Shown here: positions 15,962-27,500 of the stretch, piece by piece
Numbering within the stretch: position 1 is the first letter of the stretch
Layout of the letters: each line of letters starts with the position of its first letter
Assembly: GCA_028702675.1 (NCBI GenBank)
Contig: JAQVOJ010000014.1
Location: forward strand, 1-41,373
Length of the DNA: 41,373 nucleotides
Direction of reading: 5' to 3'
DNA from: Bacteroidales bacterium
GTDB lineage: Bacteria > Bacteroidota > Bacteroidia > Bacteroidales > ML635J-15
Notes under the pieces: model-generated
What the model saw: the letters and a program-made list of their open reading frames with translations, nothing else
Databases searched by the model: none
Told to the model about the DNA's origin: nothing
Translations under genes and position numbers: made by a program

Positions 15962-16034
15962 GCCAATGTAGCTCAGTTGGTAGAGCAGCTGATTTGTAAT
16001 CAGCCGGTCGGCGGTTCGAGTCCGTTCATTGGCT
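15962..16034 (+). tRNA. tRNA-Thr (TGT)
   Basis: Acceptor stem GCCAATG/CATTGGC, D stem GCTC/GAGC, anticodon loop TTTGTAA with TGT, T loop TTCGAGT. The discriminator is T and CCA is not encoded. It is the first of four tRNAs in the order Thr-Tyr-Gly-Thr before tuf. Confidence 0.95.
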
Positions 16035-16054
16035 CAAGTTGATAATTTTTGTTT

Positions 16055-16137
16055 GGGGAGATACCAAAGTGGCCAACTGGGGCAGACTGTAAATCTGCTG
16101 GCGTACGCCTTCGTAGGTTCGAATCCTGCTCTCCCCA
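16055..16137 (+). tRNA. tRNA-Tyr (GTA)
   Basis: A class II tRNA with a long variable arm. The acceptor stem is GGGGAGA/TCTCCCC and the anticodon stem CAGA/TCTG holds loop CTGTAAA with GTA. The variable arm is GCGTACGCCTTCG-like and the discriminator is A. Confidence 0.95.
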
Positions 16138-16157
16138 CAACACTAATATTGCAGGAT

Positions 16158-16230
16158 GCGGGAATAGCTCAGTTGGTAGAGCACAACCCTTCCAAGGTTG
16201 GGGTCGCGAGTTCGAGCCTCGTTTCCCGCT
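16158..16230 (+). tRNA. tRNA-Gly (TCC)
   Basis: Acceptor stem GCGGGAA/TTCCCGC, D stem GCTC/GAGC, anticodon loop with TCC inside CCTTCCAAGG, T loop TTCGAGC. Discriminator T, no encoded CCA. Confidence 0.95.
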
Positions 16231-16238
16231 CTTTTTCT

Positions 16239-16310
16239 GCCAAAGTAGCTCAGGGGTAGAGCGTTTCCTTGGTAAGGAAGAGGTCACGGGTTCAATTCCC
16301 GTCTTTGGCT
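16239..16310 (+). tRNA. tRNA-Thr (GGT)
   Basis: Acceptor stem GCCAAAG/CTTTGGC. The anticodon stem TTTCC/GGAAG encloses loop TTGGTAA with GGT. Discriminator T. It is followed by tuf after 76 A+T-rich bases. Confidence 0.95.
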
Positions 16311-16386
16311 CTTATTCTTGACGTTATAATAATATGTGAATTAATAAATAAATTAAATTTTAAATTTTAAAGTAAATTTTTAAACC

Positions 16387-17574
16387 ATGGCTAAAGAAAA
16401 ATTCGAAAGAACCAAACCGCACGTTAATATTGGCACAATTGGCCACGTTGACCATGGTAAAACCACTTTGACCTCAGCCATTACAAAAGTGCTGGCAAAA
16501 AAAGGTTTGTCTGCAGAGATTGAATTCGATGCTATCGACAATGCTCCAGAAGAAAAGGAACGTGGTATTACCATTAACACTGCTCACGTTGAGTATCAAA
16601 CTGAATCAAGACACTATGCTCACGTTGACTGTCCAGGACACGCCGACTATGTAAAGAATATGGTAACAGGTGCTGCTCAAATGGACGGAGCAATATTGGT
16701 AGTGGCTGCTACAGATGGTCCTATGCCTCAAACCCGCGAACATATTTTGCTCGCTCGTCAGGTAAATGTTCCAAAAATTGTAGTATTCCTCAATAAAGTA
16801 GATATGGTTGACGATGAAGAACTCATCGAGTTGGTTGACATGGAGGTTAGAGAATTGTTAGACTTCTACGAATTCGACGGCGACAATACCCCCTTTATTA
16901 GAGGTTCTGCTTTAGGTGGACTCAATGGAGAAGAAAAATGGGAAGAAAAAGTAATGGATCTTATGAACGCTGTTGATGAGTGGATTCCAATTCCTCCTCG
17001 CGAAAACGAAAAACCATTCCTTATGCCCGTTGAAGACGTATTCTCAATTACAGGACGTGGTACAGTTGCAACTGGTCGTATCGAAACAGGTGTTGTTAAT
17101 ACAGGCGACGAAATGAACCTAATAGGTTTAGGTGCAGAAGGACGTAAAACAGTTATTACAGGTGTTGAAATGTTCCGTAAAATTCTCGATCGTGGCGAAG
17201 CTGGCGATAACGTTGGTTTATTACTTCGTGGCGTTGATAAAAAAGAAATTAAAAGAGGTATGGTTATCGCTAAACCTGGTTCAATCAAACCTCATACTAA
17301 ATTTAAGGCAGAAGTTTACGTTCTTAAAAAAGAAGAAGGTGGACGTCATACTCCATTCCACAATAACTATCGTCCTCAGTTCTACCTTAGAACATTAGAC
17401 GTTACAGGAGAAATTAAACTTCCTGATGGAGTTGAGATGGTAATGCCTGGTGATAATGTTACTATTGAAGTAACTTTGATTTATCCAGTTGCTTGTAATG
17501 TTGGTTTACGTTTCGCTATTCGTGAAGGTGGACGTACAGTTGGAGCTGGTCAAATTATTGAAGTTGCTGATTAA
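16387..17574 (+). CDS. tuf: elongation factor Tu
   Basis: The 395-residue GTPase that brings aminoacyl-tRNA to the ribosome. The G1 loop is GHVDHGKT (19-26), G2 lies in [13 protein letters not shown]3 is DCPGH and G4 is NKVD. Domains II and III are complete through [12 protein letters not shown] at the C-terminus. Codon usage is biased towards a restricted set, as expected for a highly expressed gene. It is preceded by four tRNAs and followed by a terminator hairpin, tRNA-Trp and secE, the ancestral tufB-type context. Confidence 0.99.
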   Translation: MAKEKFERTKPHVNIGTIGHVDHGKTTLTSAITKVLAKKGLSAEIEFDAIDNAPEEKERGITINTAHVEYQTESRHYAHVDCPGHADYVKNMVTGAAQMDGAILVVAATDGPMPQTREHILLARQVNVPKIVVFLNKVDMVDDEELIELVDMEVRELLDFYEFDGDNTPFIRGSALGGLNGEEKWEEKVMDLMNAVDEWIPIPPRENEKPFLMPVEDVFSITGRGTVATGRIETGVVNTGDEMNLIGLGAEGRKTVITGVEMFRKILDRGEAGDNVGLLLRGVDKKEIKRGMVIAKPGSIKPHTKFKAEVYVLKKEEGGRHTPFHNNYRPQFYLRTLDVTGEIKLPDGVEMVMPGDNVTIEVTLIYPVACNVGLRFAIREGGRTVGAGQIIEVAD

Positions 17575-17590
17575 TAATAATTTATATAAA

Positions 17591-17624
17591 AATTAATTCG
17601 GTTTTTATACCGAATTAATTTTTA
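17591..17624 (+). terminator. hairpin after tuf
   Basis: AATTAATTCGG (17591-17601) pairs perfectly with CCGAATTAATT (17610-17620) around TTTTTATA, followed by TTTAT. The stem is mostly A-T and the tail short, so read-through into tRNA-Trp and secE is plausible; I see no separate promoter there. Confidence 0.65.
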
Positions 17625-17629
17625 TGTTT

Positions 17630-17702
17630 ACGGGTGTAGCTCAATTGGCAGAGCGACGGTCTCCAAAACCGTAGGCTGTGGGTTCGATTCCTACCACCCG
17701 TG
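17630..17702 (+). tRNA. tRNA-Trp (CCA)
   Basis: Acceptor stem ACGGGTG/CACCCGT with discriminator G, the usual tRNA-Trp identity base. Anticodon stem ACGGT/ACCGT with loop CTCCAAA and anticodon CCA. It sits between tuf and secE, a common place for this tRNA in bacteria. Confidence 0.95.
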
Positions 17703-17726
17703 CAAATTATGAGTATGTAAACAGAT

Positions 17727-17921
17727 ATGTCAAAAGTAAAAACATATTTTAAAAGTACTTACGACGAGTTGGTTCATAAAGTTACGTGGCCAACTTGGTC
17801 GGAGTTGCAAACAAGTGCAATTGTTGTAATGGTTGCTTCCGTTATTATAGCCTTATTAGTATATGCAATGGATGTTTCGTTCAGAAATATTCTTGAATTT
17901 CTATATGGCTTATTTTATTAA
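17727..17921 (+). CDS. secE: preprotein translocase subunit SecE
   Basis: A 64-residue single-span SecE. A short amphipathic helix with the conserved [14 protein letters not shown] motif (residues 14-27) precedes one membrane helix (about 32-52, [19 protein letters not shown]). This minimal form is typical outside Gammaproteobacteria. It holds SecY stable in the Sec translocon. It precedes nusG by 17 bases. Confidence 0.95.
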   Translation: MSKVKTYFKSTYDELVHKVTWPTWSELQTSAIVVMVASVIIALLVYAMDVSFRNILEFLYGLFY

Positions 17922-17928
17922 TTTTTTT

Positions 17929-17933
17929 GGAGG
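17929..17933 (+). promoter_or_regulatory. Shine-Dalgarno of nusG (GGAGG)
   Basis: GGAGG ends 5 bases before the ATG at 17939. It decides the start: an in-frame TTG at 17927 would overlap this site and can be dismissed. Confidence 0.75.
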
Positions 17934-17938
17934 GTAGC

Positions 17939-18484
17939 ATGGGTGAACTTGATAAAAAATGGTATGTTGTTAAAGCATTGAGTGGGAAAGAAAAAAAGGT
18001 TAAAGAATACCTCGAAAATGAAATCTCACGTCAAAGCCTAACTCATCTAGTTTCGCAAGTATTGATTCCTACTGAAAAGGTTTACCAAATTAGAAAAGGG
18101 AAAAAAATCAGTAAAGAGCGAAATTTTTATCCCGGTTACATTTTGATAGAAGCTATACTTGGTGGAGAGGTAGAGCACGTTATCAGAGCTGTTCCCGGAA
18201 TATTAGGTTTTCTAGGCACTAAAGATGGAAAACCAATTCCCTTGCGTCCTACCGAAGTTGCCAGAATTTTGGGCAAAGTTGATGAACTTGCAGATAGTGA
18301 TGAAGAACTCAATATCCCATTTTTTGTTGGCGAATCGGTAAAAGTGATTGATGGTCCGTTTAATGGATTTAACGGAGTTATCGAAGAAGTGCATGAAGAA
18401 AAGAAAAAGCTAAAGGTTATGGTTAAAATATTTGGCCGTAAAACCCCGCTAGAACTTAGCTTTATGCAAGTTGAGAAAGATTAA
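17939..18484 (+). CDS. nusG: transcription termination/antitermination protein NusG
   Basis: A 181-residue NusG. The N-terminal NGN domain starts [21 protein letters not shown] and includes the [12 protein letters not shown] strand, which docks on the RNA polymerase clamp. The C-terminal KOW domain contains [21 protein letters not shown], which binds Rho or S10. The reading frame is open upstream to a TTG at 17927, but the ATG at 17939 is chosen for its GGAGG. It lies between secE and rplK as in most bacteria. Confidence 0.96.
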   Translation: MGELDKKWYVVKALSGKEKKVKEYLENEISRQSLTHLVSQVLIPTEKVYQIRKGKKISKERNFYPGYILIEAILGGEVEHVIRAVPGILGFLGTKDGKPIPLRPTEVARILGKVDELADSDEELNIPFFVGESVKVIDGPFNGFNGVIEEVHEEKKKLKVMVKIFGRKTPLELSFMQVEKD

Positions 18485-18505
18485 ACATTTTAGTTTTAAA
18501 AAGTT

Positions 18506-18943
18506 ATGGCTAAAAAAGTTGAAGGATTTATTAAACTTCAAATTCGTGGTGGCGCAGCCAACCCTTCACCTCCTGTAGGTCCTGCATTAGGAGCTAAAGG
18601 AGTGAATATTATGGAGTTTTGCAAACAATTTAATGCACGTACCCAAGATAAAGCAGGTAAAGTGCTTCCGGTTGTTATTACAGTTTATGGCGACAAATCG
18701 TTTGATTTTATTGTAAAAACACCACCGGTAGCTGTGCAATTAATAGAAGCAGCAAAACTTAAAAAAGGTTCTTCCGAACCAAATAGAGTCAAAGTTGGAG
18801 CAGTTACATGGGATCAGGTAAAAACTATCGCAGAAGATAAAATGCCTGATTTAAATGCTTTCACTATTGAATCAGCGATGAAGATGGTTGCTGGAACCGC
18901 TAGAAGTATGGGTATCACAATAAAAGGTGATAACCCTTTTTAA
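18506..18943 (+). CDS. rplK: 50S ribosomal protein uL11
   Basis: 145 residues. The flexible N-terminal loop [20 protein letters not shown] and the C-terminal rRNA-binding end GTARSMGI are present. With the L10-L12 stalk it forms the GTPase-associated centre. The start context AAAGTTATGG resembles that of several genes here. The 21-base gap from nusG leaves no room for a long leader. Confidence 0.98.
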   Translation: MAKKVEGFIKLQIRGGAANPSPPVGPALGAKGVNIMEFCKQFNARTQDKAGKVLPVVITVYGDKSFDFIVKTPPVAVQLIEAAKLKKGSSEPNRVKVGAVTWDQVKTIAEDKMPDLNAFTIESAMKMVAGTARSMGITIKGDNPF

Positions 18944-18972
18944 AAACCAATTAAATAGCACTGTATTTTAAT

Positions 18973-19665
18973 ATGGCAAGGATTAATAAAAATAGAAAAG
19001 AAGCTTTATCCAAATTGGAAAAAAGCAAAAAGTACGATATCCTTGAAGGTGCTCGTGTTGTTAAAGATATTACTTACACAAAATTTGACGCATCTGTTGA
19101 TATTGATGTAAAATTAGGTGTAGATCCCAGAAAAGCCAATCAAATGGTTAGGGGAATATGTTCTTTACCACACGGAACCGGAAAAGTAATACGCGTACTC
19201 GTGCTTTGTACCCCCGATAAGGAAGATGAGGCAAAAGAGGCAGGAGCTGACTATGTTGGCCTTGATGACTATATCGAGAAAATCCAGAAAGGTTGGACAG
19301 ATATAGATATTATCATTACTATGCCTCAAGTAATGGCTAAGATTGGTAAGTTAGGGAAGGTTCTTGGCCCGAGAGGTTTAATGCCGAATCCAAAAGCAGG
19401 CACAGTTACAATGGATATTGGTAAAGCTGTAGCCGACGTAAAAAAGGGGAAAATCGATTTTAAAGTTGACAAATATGGTATTATTCATGCAGGAATTGGC
19501 AAAGTTTCGTTTGATGTAGAAAAAATTGTTGAAAATGCAAATGAATTGATGCAAACAATTCTTAAATTGAAACCAAGCGCTGCAAAAGGAACTTATGTTC
19601 AAAGCATTTTCCTAAGTAGTACTATGAGTCCTGGAATCGAAATTGACCCGAAATCATTTCAGTAA
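18973..19665 (+). CDS. rplA: 50S ribosomal protein uL1
   Basis: 230 residues, with the conserved [15 protein letters not shown] segment and the N-terminal [30 protein letters not shown]. It forms the L1 stalk and in many bacteria represses the rplKA mRNA. I did not find a clear L1-binding mimic in the short gaps around this gene. Confidence 0.98.
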   Translation: MARINKNRKEALSKLEKSKKYDILEGARVVKDITYTKFDASVDIDVKLGVDPRKANQMVRGICSLPHGTGKVIRVLVLCTPDKEDEAKEAGADYVGLDDYIEKIQKGWTDIDIIITMPQVMAKIGKLGKVLGPRGLMPNPKAGTVTMDIGKAVADVKKGKIDFKVDKYGIIHAGIGKVSFDVEKIVENANELMQTILKLKPSAAKGTYVQSIFLSSTMSPGIEIDPKSFQ

Positions 19666-19683
19666 TTTTTATAATTAGAAATT

Positions 19684-20202
19684 ATGATACGCGAAAGAAA
19701 AAACGAGCTTATCGAGGAACTAAAGGAAAAGCTTAATGAGTTTGGTCATTTTTATTTGACCGACTTAGCAAACCTTAATGCAAAAGATACTTCCGACCTT
19801 AGACGTAGATGCGCCGAACAAGAGGTTAAACTCGTTATGGTTAAAAATACATTGTTTAAGTTAGCATTAGACGGAACAGAAAAAGATTTTGAGCCTATCT
19901 ATGAACTATTAAAGAATAATACTTCTATAATGTTCTGCAATACGGCTAATGTCCCTGCTAAACTAATCAAAGAATTTAGAAAATCACACGACAAACCCGT
20001 TTTGAAAGGTGCATATGCCGAAGAGTCGTTTTATATTGGCGAAGAACAATTGGATATTTTAGCAAATCTAAAATCAAAAGAAGAACTTATTGCTGATGTT
20101 ATTCATCTGTTGAAATCACCAATGCAAACCGTTCTCGGACAATTGCAGTCTGGAGGAAATATTATTGCAGGTGTTGTAAAAACACTATCAGAGAGAGATT
20201 AA
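19684..20202 (+). CDS. rplJ: 50S ribosomal protein uL10
   Basis: 172 residues. The N-terminal domain binds 23S rRNA (FYLTDLANLNAKDTSDLRRRC, VKNTLFKLAL) and the C-terminal helix anchors L7/L12 dimers. Only 18 bases separate it from rplA, so the long L10 leader structure known from E. coli is absent between these genes. rplL follows after 35 bases. Confidence 0.97.
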   Translation: MIRERKNELIEELKEKLNEFGHFYLTDLANLNAKDTSDLRRRCAEQEVKLVMVKNTLFKLALDGTEKDFEPIYELLKNNTSIMFCNTANVPAKLIKEFRKSHDKPVLKGAYAEESFYIGEEQLDILANLKSKEELIADVIHLLKSPMQTVLGQLQSGGNIIAGVVKTLSERD

Positions 20203-20237
20203 ATAAATTAGGTAAACCCAAGTAAAAATCAATTAAA

Positions 20238-20615
20238 ATGGCAGATCTTAAAAAATTAGCAGAAGAGTTAGTAAACCTCACTGTTAAAGACGTTAATGAA
20301 TTAGCAGACATCCTTAAAGAAGAATATGGTATAGAACCAGCTGCAGCTGCTGCAGTAGTTGCAGGACCAGCAGCAGGTGGTGAAGCCGCCGCCGCTGAAG
20401 AACAAACAGAATTTGATGTTGTTCTCAAAGCAGCAGGACAAGCAAAACTTCAAGTAGTTAAATTAGTAAAAGAACTTACAGGTCTTGGACTTAAAGAAGC
20501 AAAAGAACTTGTTGATTCAGCACCAAAACCAGTAAAAGAAGGAGTAAATAAGGACGAAGCCGAACAACTGAAAGCAAAACTTGAAGAAGCTGGAGCCGAA
20601 GTTGAGGTTAAATAA
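20238..20615 (+). CDS. rplL: 50S ribosomal protein bL12 (L7/L12)
   Basis: 125 residues. The N-terminal dimerisation helix (about 1-33) is followed by an Ala/Gly-rich hinge (35-58, [20 protein letters not shown]) and the globular factor-binding domain starting [18 protein letters not shown] and containing [21 protein letters not shown]. It is present in several copies per ribosome. A strong hairpin follows directly and probably tunes expression of rpoB relative to the ribosomal proteins. Confidence 0.98.
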   Translation: MADLKKLAEELVNLTVKDVNELADILKEEYGIEPAAAAAVVAGPAAGGEAAAAEEQTEFDVVLKAAGQAKLQVVKLVKELTGLGLKEAKELVDSAPKPVKEGVNKDEAEQLKAKLEEAGAEVEVK

Positions 20616-20640
20616 TAAGCATAAATATGCTTTTAAAATT

Positions 20641-20671
20641 AGGTTTAAAACCCGTTTCGGGTTTTAAACCT
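20641..20671 (+). terminator. attenuator-like hairpin between rplL and rpoB
   Basis: AGGTTTAAAACCCG (20641-20654) pairs over 14 bp with CGGGTTTTAAACCT (20658-20671), with loop TTT and a following TTCGTTGTT. The T tail is imperfect and no promoter consensus is seen before rpoB, so partial termination with read-through is likely, as known at this place in E. coli. Confidence 0.7.
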
Positions 20672-20711
20672 TTCGTTGTTATAGAATAAATTCCGTTTTA
20701 AATCAAAATAC

Positions 20712-23700
20712 ATGGCTAGTAAAGTAAACAAAAGAATAAATTTCGCTTCAATCAAAAATCAGTTCGAATACCCTGATTTTCTAGAAATTCAAATAAAAGC
20801 TTTCCAAGAATTCTTTCAAATTGAATCTACTGCCGAACAGCGAAAAAAAGAAGGATTATATAAAGTTTTTCAAGAAAACTTCCCAATATCAGACACAAGA
20901 AATAATTTCGTCCTGGAATTTTTGGATTATACTGTTGACTATCCAAGATATAGCATCCAAGATTGTGTTGAAAGAGGATTAACTTATAGTGTCCCCCTTA
21001 AGGCAAAACTTAAATTGTATTGTACCGACCCCGAACACGAAGATTTTGAAACTACTATACAAGACGTTTGGCTTGGAACTGTACCTTATATGACTCCAGG
21101 AGGTAGTTTTGTAATTAATGGTGCTGAGCGAATTGTTGTATCACAATTACATCGCTCACCCGGAGTGTTTTTCGGACAAAGTATCCATGCTAATGGCACT
21201 AAACTTTATTCCGCAAGAATAATCCCTTTTAAAGGCTCTTGGATAGAATTTGCTACAGATATTAATTCTGTAATGTATGCCTATATCGACCGTAAGAAAA
21301 AATTGCCTGTTACTACACTTCTTCGTGCTATCGGATTCGAAAGCGACAAAGAAATTCTTGAAATTTTTAACCTCGCCGAAGAAGTTAAAGTTTCTAAAAC
21401 CGGACTTAAGAAAATGATTGGCCGTAAACTGGCCGCCAGAGTCCTTAAATCATGGATTGAAGACTTTGTTGATGAAGATACAGGCGAAGTAGTTTCTATC
21501 GAACGTAACGAAGTAGTTGTAGATAGAGAAACTATTATCACTCAAGAAGATATCCCTAAAATTGTGGAATCAGGATCAAAAACTATTCTTTTACATAAAG
21601 AAAACCAAAACACTTCTGACTACGCAATTATTTATAATACATTGCAAAAAGACCCATGTAACTCCGAAAAAGAAGCAGTAGTACATATTTATCGCCAATT
21701 AAGAAATAGTGAACCACCCGACGAAGCTACTGCAAGGGATGTTATAGATAAACTTTTCTTTTCTGACAAAAGATACGACTTAGGAGAAGTTGGAAGATAT
21801 CGCCTAAATCGTAAATTGGGCTTGGAAGAAGATATTAATGTAAAAACACTTACTCGCGAAGATATTATCGCAATTATTAAATATCTCATTGAACTGATTA
21901 ACTCAAAAGCTGATATTGATGATATCGACCATCTAAGTAATCGTAGAGTTAGAACTGTAGGTGAGCAATTAGCAAATCAGTTTGGAGTTGGACTTGCTCG
22001 TATGGCAAGAACAATCAGAGAAAGAATGAATGTAAGAGACAACGAAGTATTTCACCCAATTGATTTAATTAATTCAAAAACACTTTCGTCTGTAATTAAC
22101 TCTTTCTTTGGAACTAATCAGCTTTCGCAATTTATGGATCAAACCAATCCTTTAGCGGAAATGACCCATAAAAGACGTATGTCGGCTTTAGGACCAGGAG
22201 GATTATCACGTGAACGTGCAGGTTTCGAAGTTCGAGACGTTCACTATACCCACTATGGAAGACTATGCCCAATAGAAACCCCTGAAGGACCAAATATCGG
22301 TTTAATATCTTCATTGTGCGTTTATGCTAAAGTTAACAATTTAGGTTTTATTGAAACACCTTATAGAAAGGTAAATAATGGTATTGTTGACTTAAGCGAT
22401 AATGTCGTTTATTTAAGTGCAGAAGAAGAAGAACAACAAATTGTTGCTCAAGCAAATGCTCCTATTGACGATAACGGTAAATTTTTAAACCCAAAAGTTA
22501 AAGCCAGAGTTGAAGCCGATTATCCTCTTGAGGATATAGATAATGTTCATTTAATGGACGTTGCTCCTAACCAAATTGCATCTATCGCTGCATCGCTCAT
22601 CCCATTCTTGGAACATGATGATGCAAATAGAGCTCTTATGGGATCAAATATGATGCGTCAAGCTGTACCATTGGTTAATCCTGAATCTCCAATTGTTGGA
22701 ACAGGTATTGAAGCTTATGTAGCTAAAGATTCCAGAAATCTTATTATTGCCGAAGGAGATGGTGTCGTAGAATATGTAGATTCTGAAGAAATTATCATTC
22801 GTTACGATTTTAACGAAGAGGAAAAATTTATCTCATTTACAGATGAAATAAAAACATACAAACTTCCAAAATTCCAAAAAACGAATCAAAGCACATGTAT
22901 CAACCTTAAACCTTTAGTAAAAAAAGGTGATAGAGTAACAAAAGGAGATATTATTACTGAAGGTTATGCTACTCAAGATGGAGAATTGGCTCTTGGCAGA
23001 AACCTTAAGGTTGCATTTATGCCGTGGAAAGGTTATAATTTTGAGGACGCCATTGTAATTAGTGAAAGAGTAGTTCGCGAAGATATGTTCACTTCTATTC
23101 ATATTGAAGAGCATCAACTCGAAGTTAGAGACACTAAAAGAGGTGTTGAAGAACTAACTTCGGATATTCCAAATGTAAGTGAAACTGCTACAAAAGACCT
23201 TGATGAAAATGGGATAATAAGAATCGGGGCATATGTAAAACCCGGAGATATTTTAATTGGGAAAATTACTCCAAAAGGGGAGTCTGATCCTTCACCTGAA
23301 GAGAAACTCCTGCGTGCGATTTTTGGTGAAAAAGCCGGTGATGTTAAAGATGCTTCCTTAAAAGCATCGCCTAGTACTAACGGAGTCGTAATTGATAAAA
23401 AATTATTTGCTAAAACTATAAAAGATAGAAAAACAAAAAATCAAGATAAAGTTCTTCTGGAAAAAATTGATGCCGAATTTAACGAAAATGTGGCAGCTCT
23501 AAAATCAAAACTTATTGATAAATTGTTTACTATTGTTAATGGTAAAACCTCACAAGGAGTTAAAGATAATTTCAATAACGACATTATCCCAAAAGGAACA
23601 AAATTTACACAAAAGCAACTAAACGAAGTTGATTTCTTAACCGTTAATCCTTCTAAATGGACAACAGATAAGAAAAAGAACAATCTTATTGAGAAAGTTT

Positions 23701-24518
23701 TATTTAACTTTATAATTGAATATAAACATATAGAAGGAGAAGCTCGTAGAGAAAGACTCAATATTAGTATTGGTGATGAACTACCTGCCGGCATAATTCA
23801 ACTTGCTAAAGTATATCTTGCCAGTAAACGAAAAATACGTGTAGGCGATAAACTTGCAGGACGTCATGGTAACAAAGGTATTTTGGCGAAAATTGTTCGA
23901 GAAGAAGATATGCCATTTATGGAAGATGGAACTCCAGTAGATATAGTTCTTAATCCATTAGGTGTACCATCAAGAATGAACTTAGGACAGATTTACGAAA
24001 CTGTATTAGGTTGGGCAGGGCAAAAACTAGGATTAAAATTTGCAACACCAATTTTTGACGGAGCTTCTATTGAGGAAATTAATAAACTTACCGAAGAGGC
24101 TGGTATTCCTAAATATGGTAAATGCCACTTATATGACGGTGGAACAGGTAGAAAGTTTGATCAACCAGCTACTGTAGGTATTATTTACATGCTTAAGCTT
24201 GGTCATATGGTAGAAGACAAGATGCATGCCCGTTCAATTGGTCCATATTCACTAATAACACAACAACCACTTGGTGGTAAAGCGCAATTTGGAGGTCAAC
24301 GTTTTGGTGAAATGGAAGTTTGGGCTCTCGAAGCATTTGGTGCTGCCAATATTTTACAAGAAATACTTACAGTAAAATCGGATGACGTAATTGGTAGAGC
24401 TAAAACATATGAAGCAATTGTAAAAGGTGATCCAATGCCGGAACCAGGAATACCCGAATCCTTAAATGTTTTACTGCACGAAATGCGTGGACTAGGTCTT
24501 AGTGTAGAATTAGAATAA
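20712..24518 (+). CDS. rpoB: DNA-directed RNA polymerase subunit beta
   Basis: 1268 residues, the usual Bacteroidota length. The rifampicin region [20 protein letters not shown] is present, with Asp476, His486 and Ser491 at the positions equivalent to E. coli 516, 526 and 531, so the common resistance residues are wild type. The [12 protein letters not shown] catalytic-centre segment, [21 protein letters not shown] and the C-terminal anchor helices are complete. It starts 96 bases after rplL, past a hairpin, and rpoC follows after 32 bases. Confidence 0.99.
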   Translation: MASKVNKRINFASIKNQFEYPDFLEIQIKAFQEFFQIESTAEQRKKEGLYKVFQENFPISDTRNNFVLEFLDYTVDYPRYSIQDCVERGLTYSVPLKAKLKLYCTDPEHEDFETTIQDVWLGTVPYMTPGGSFVINGAERIVVSQLHRSPGVFFGQSIHANGTKLYSARIIPFKGSWIEFATDINSVMYAYIDRKKKLPVTTLLRAIGFESDKEILEIFNLAEEVKVSKTGLKKMIGRKLAARVLKSWIEDFVDEDTGEVVSIERNEVVVDRETIITQEDIPKIVESGSKTILLHKENQNTSDYAIIYNTLQKDPCNSEKEAVVHIYRQLRNSEPPDEATARDVIDKLFFSDKRYDLGEVGRYRLNRKLGLEEDINVKTLTREDIIAIIKYLIELINSKADIDDIDHLSNRRVRTVGEQLANQFGVGLARMARTIRERMNVRDNEVFHPIDLINSKTLSSVINSFFGTNQLSQFMDQTNPLAEMTHKRRMSALGPGGLSRERAGFEVRDVHYTHYGRLCPIETPEGPNIGLISSLCVYAKVNNLGFIETPYRKVNNGIVDLSDNVVYLSAEEEEQQIVAQANAPIDDNGKFLNPKVKARVEADYPLEDIDNVHLMDVAPNQIASIAASLIPFLEHDDANRALMGSNMMRQAVPLVNPESPIVGTGIEAYVAKDSRNLIIAEGDGVVEYVDSEEIIIRYDFNEEEKFISFTDEIKTYKLPKFQKTNQSTCINLKPLVKKGDRVTKGDIITEGYATQDGELALGRNLKVAFMPWKGYNFEDAIVISERVVREDMFTSIHIEEHQLEVRDTKRGVEELTSDIPNVSETATKDLDENGIIRIGAYVKPGDILIGKITPKGESDPSPEEKLLRAIFGEKAGDVKDASLKASPSTNGVVIDKKLFAKTIKDRKTKNQDKVLLEKIDAEFNENVAALKSKLIDKLFTIVNGKTSQGVKDNFNNDIIPKGTKFTQKQLNEVDFLTVNPSKWTTDKKKNNLIEKVLFNFIIEYKHIEGEARRERLNISIGDELPAGIIQLAKVYLASKRKIRVGDKLAGRHGNKGILAKIVREEDMPFMEDGTPVDIVLNPLGVPSRMNLGQIYETVLGWAGQKLGLKFATPIFDGASIEEINKLTEEAGIPKYGKCHLYDGGTGRKFDQPATVGIIYMLKLGHMVEDKMHARSIGPYSLITQQPLGGKAQFGGQRFGEMEVWALEAFGAANILQEILTVKSDDVIGRAKTYEAIVKGDPMPEPGIPESLNVLLHEMRGLGLSVELE

Positions 24519-24550
24519 TTTAGATAGAAAAAAATTAAACATATATAAAC

Positions 24551-27500
24551 ATGGCTTTCAGAAAAGATAATAAAGCAAAACCAAATTTTGATTATATAAG
24601 AATAGGTTTAGCTTCTCCCGAAGAAATCCTTGACCGCTCAAGCGGTGAAGTAACAAAACCCGAAACAATAAATTACAGGACGTATAAACCTGAACGTGAC
24701 GGACTTTTCTGTGAGAGAATTTTCGGACCCGTAAAAGATTATGAGTGCCACTGCGGTAAATATAAACGCATACGCTATAAAGGAATAGTTTGCGACAGAT
24801 GTGGTGTAGAAGTTACCGAAAAGAAAGTAAGAAGAGAAAGAATCGGACACATAAAATTGGAAGTTCCAGTAGCTCATATTTGGTACTTTAAGACTTTACC
24901 AAATAAAATTGGCTATCTATTAGGATTTCCTTCAAAAAAATTAGATTCGATTATTTATTACGAAAGGTATGTAGTAATACAGCCTGGCGTAAAAGAAGCC
25001 GAAGGGATTCAATATCTTGATTTTTTAACTGAAGATGAGTATTTAGAAGTTTTAGATTCGCTCCCAAAAGATAATCACCTGCTCGAAGATGATGACCCAA
25101 ATAAATTTATTGCTAAAATGGGAGCTGATGCTGTTTATGATTTACTATCGCGCCTTGATTTAGATACAATGTCTTACGATTTGCGTGATAAAGCAAATAA
25201 AGAAACATCGCAGCAAAGAAAAAACGAAGCTCTAAAACGACTGAGTGTAATTGAAGCATTTAGAGCTTCGAAAGAAACAAATCGTCCTGAATGGATGATT
25301 ATGAAAGTTATTCCCGTAATTCCTCCTGAACTTCGCCCATTAGTACCTCTTGATGGTGGAAGATTTGCAACATCAGATTTAAATGACTTGTATCGTAGAG
25401 TAATAATAAGAAACAACAGACTTAAAAGACTTCTTGAAATAAAAGCTCCTGAAGTTATTTTAAGAAATGAAAAACGTATGTTGCAAGAATCGGTAGATTC
25501 TTTATTCGACAATAGTCGTAAATCAAATGCCGTAAAAACAGATGCAAACAGACCATTAAAATCTTTAAGCGACAGCTTAAAAGGGAAACAAGGAAGATTT
25601 CGTCAGAATTTGCTTGGTAAAAGAGTAGATTATTCGGCACGTTCGGTAATTGTTGTAGGACCCGAACTTAAAATGCATGAGTGCGGACTTCCTAAAGATA
25701 TGGCTGCCGAACTTTATAAGCCATTTATAATCAGAAAATTAATAGAAAGAGGCATTGTAAAAACAGTAAAATCAGCAAAGAAAATTGTTGAACGTAAAGA
25801 TGCTGTAATTTGGGATATACTCGAAAATGTTCTTAAAGGACATCCTGTTATGCTTAACCGTGCTCCTACTTTGCACAGGCTAGGAATTCAAGCATTTCAA
25901 CCCAAAATGATTGAAGGGAAAGCAATACAATTACACCCATTGGTTTGTACCGCATTTAATGCCGACTTCGATGGCGACCAAATGGCTGTTCACTTACCAC
26001 TTGGGAACGCTGCTATTCTTGAAGCTCAAATATTAATGCTAGCTTCACACAATATTCTAAATCCAGCTAACGGTGCTCCTATTACGGTACCTTCGCAAGA
26101 TATGGTTCTAGGTTTATATTACCTGACAAAAGACAGAAAAGGAAGTATGGGTGAAGGTAAAACTTTCTATTCACCAGAAGAGGTAATTATTGCAAATAAT
26201 GAAGGTAAACTCGATTTGCATGCCATTATTAAAGTTAGAATAGATGATATAGATACTGATGGTAATAAAATAAATCATATTATTGAAACAACATGTGGTA
26301 GAGTACTGTTAAATCAAGTTGTTCCCCAAAAAGTTGGATATATCAACGAAATTTTAACTAAAAAATCTTTACGTCAAATCATTGGTATGGTTCTTAAGCG
26401 TTGTGGAACAGCTGCAACTGCAAATTTCCTTGACGATATCAAATCTTTAGGTTTTAATACTGCTTTTAATGGTGGATTATCGTTTAATCTCGATAATGTT
26501 ATTGTTCCTGACGAAAAGATTCGTATGATAGAATCCGGTTATGCCCAAGTTGAAGAAATTTCGAATAATTACGAAATGGGTGTAATAACAAATAATGAAA
26601 GATATAATCAAGTTATTGATGTATGGACACATATCAATGCAAAATTAACCCATGAAGTAATGAAACAGTTAGCAACAGATAATCAGGGTTTTAACTCTGT
26701 TTATATGATGCTTGACTCAGGTGCTCGTGGCTCTAAAGAGCAGATTCGACAGCTTTGCGGTATGAGGGGCTTGATGGCTAAACCACAAAAATCGGTTGCT
26801 ACCGGTTCAGAAATTATTGAGAACCCTATTCTATCAAACTTTAAAGAAGGACTTTCTATCCTTGAGTATTTTATTTCTACTCACGGTGCTCGTAAAGGTC
26901 TTGCTGATACCGCTCTTAAAACTGCTGATGCAGGATATCTTACACGTAGATTAGTTGATGTAGCACAAGATGTAGTTATCTTAGAAGAAGACTGCGGAAC
27001 ATTAAGAGGTCTTGTTGCAACGGCTATCAAGAAAAATGAAGAGGTAGTAGAAACATTATATGAAAGAATTTTAGGTCGTACTGCTGTTCACGATATTTAT
27101 CATCCACTTACAGGAGAAATAATAATTGAGGCTGGCGAAGAAATTACCGAAGAAATTGCTACTCAAATTGAAGAATCACCAATCGAAGAGGTTGAAATAC
27201 GTTCAGTACTAACATGCGAATCGCGCAAAGGTGTATGCTCAAAATGCTATGGTCGTAACCTTGCAAGCGGAAGAATGGTACAAAAAGGAGAAGCCGTTGG
27301 TGTAATTGCAGCACAATCGATTGGAGAACCAGGAACACAGCTTACTCTTAGAACCTTCCACGTTGGTGGTGTAGCCGGTAATATAGCAGCCGAATCTTCG
27401 ATTAGAGCAAAATATAATGGTATAATTGAATTTGATGATTTAAGAACAATTGAACATTTTAACTCAACTTCGAATCAAACTGAAGAAAAAGTTGTAGGAC

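Noticed and set aside
16000-16321. Overlapping open frames on both strands through the tRNA cluster (for example 16000-16287 minus, 16029-16259 and 16049-16321 plus)
   Set aside because: They are translations of the tRNA genes themselves, a well-known source of spurious database proteins; the four cloverleaves fully explain the sequence.
16866-17288. 140-residue open frame antisense to tuf
   Set aside because: It is a shadow of the biased codon use of tuf; no start signal, no recognisable domain.
17927-17938. TTG start for nusG at 17927
   Set aside because: It overlaps the GGAGG ribosome site of the ATG at 17939, and the added residues are not part of the NGN domain.
19666-19683. L10 leader or L1 target structure in the ribosomal protein operon
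   Set aside because: The gaps between nusG, rplK, rplA and rplJ are only 18-29 bases, and I could not find a matching rRNA-like fold.
22101-22200. Possible rifampicin-resistance changes in rpoB
   Set aside because: The residues equivalent to E. coli Asp516, His526 and Ser531 are all unchanged.
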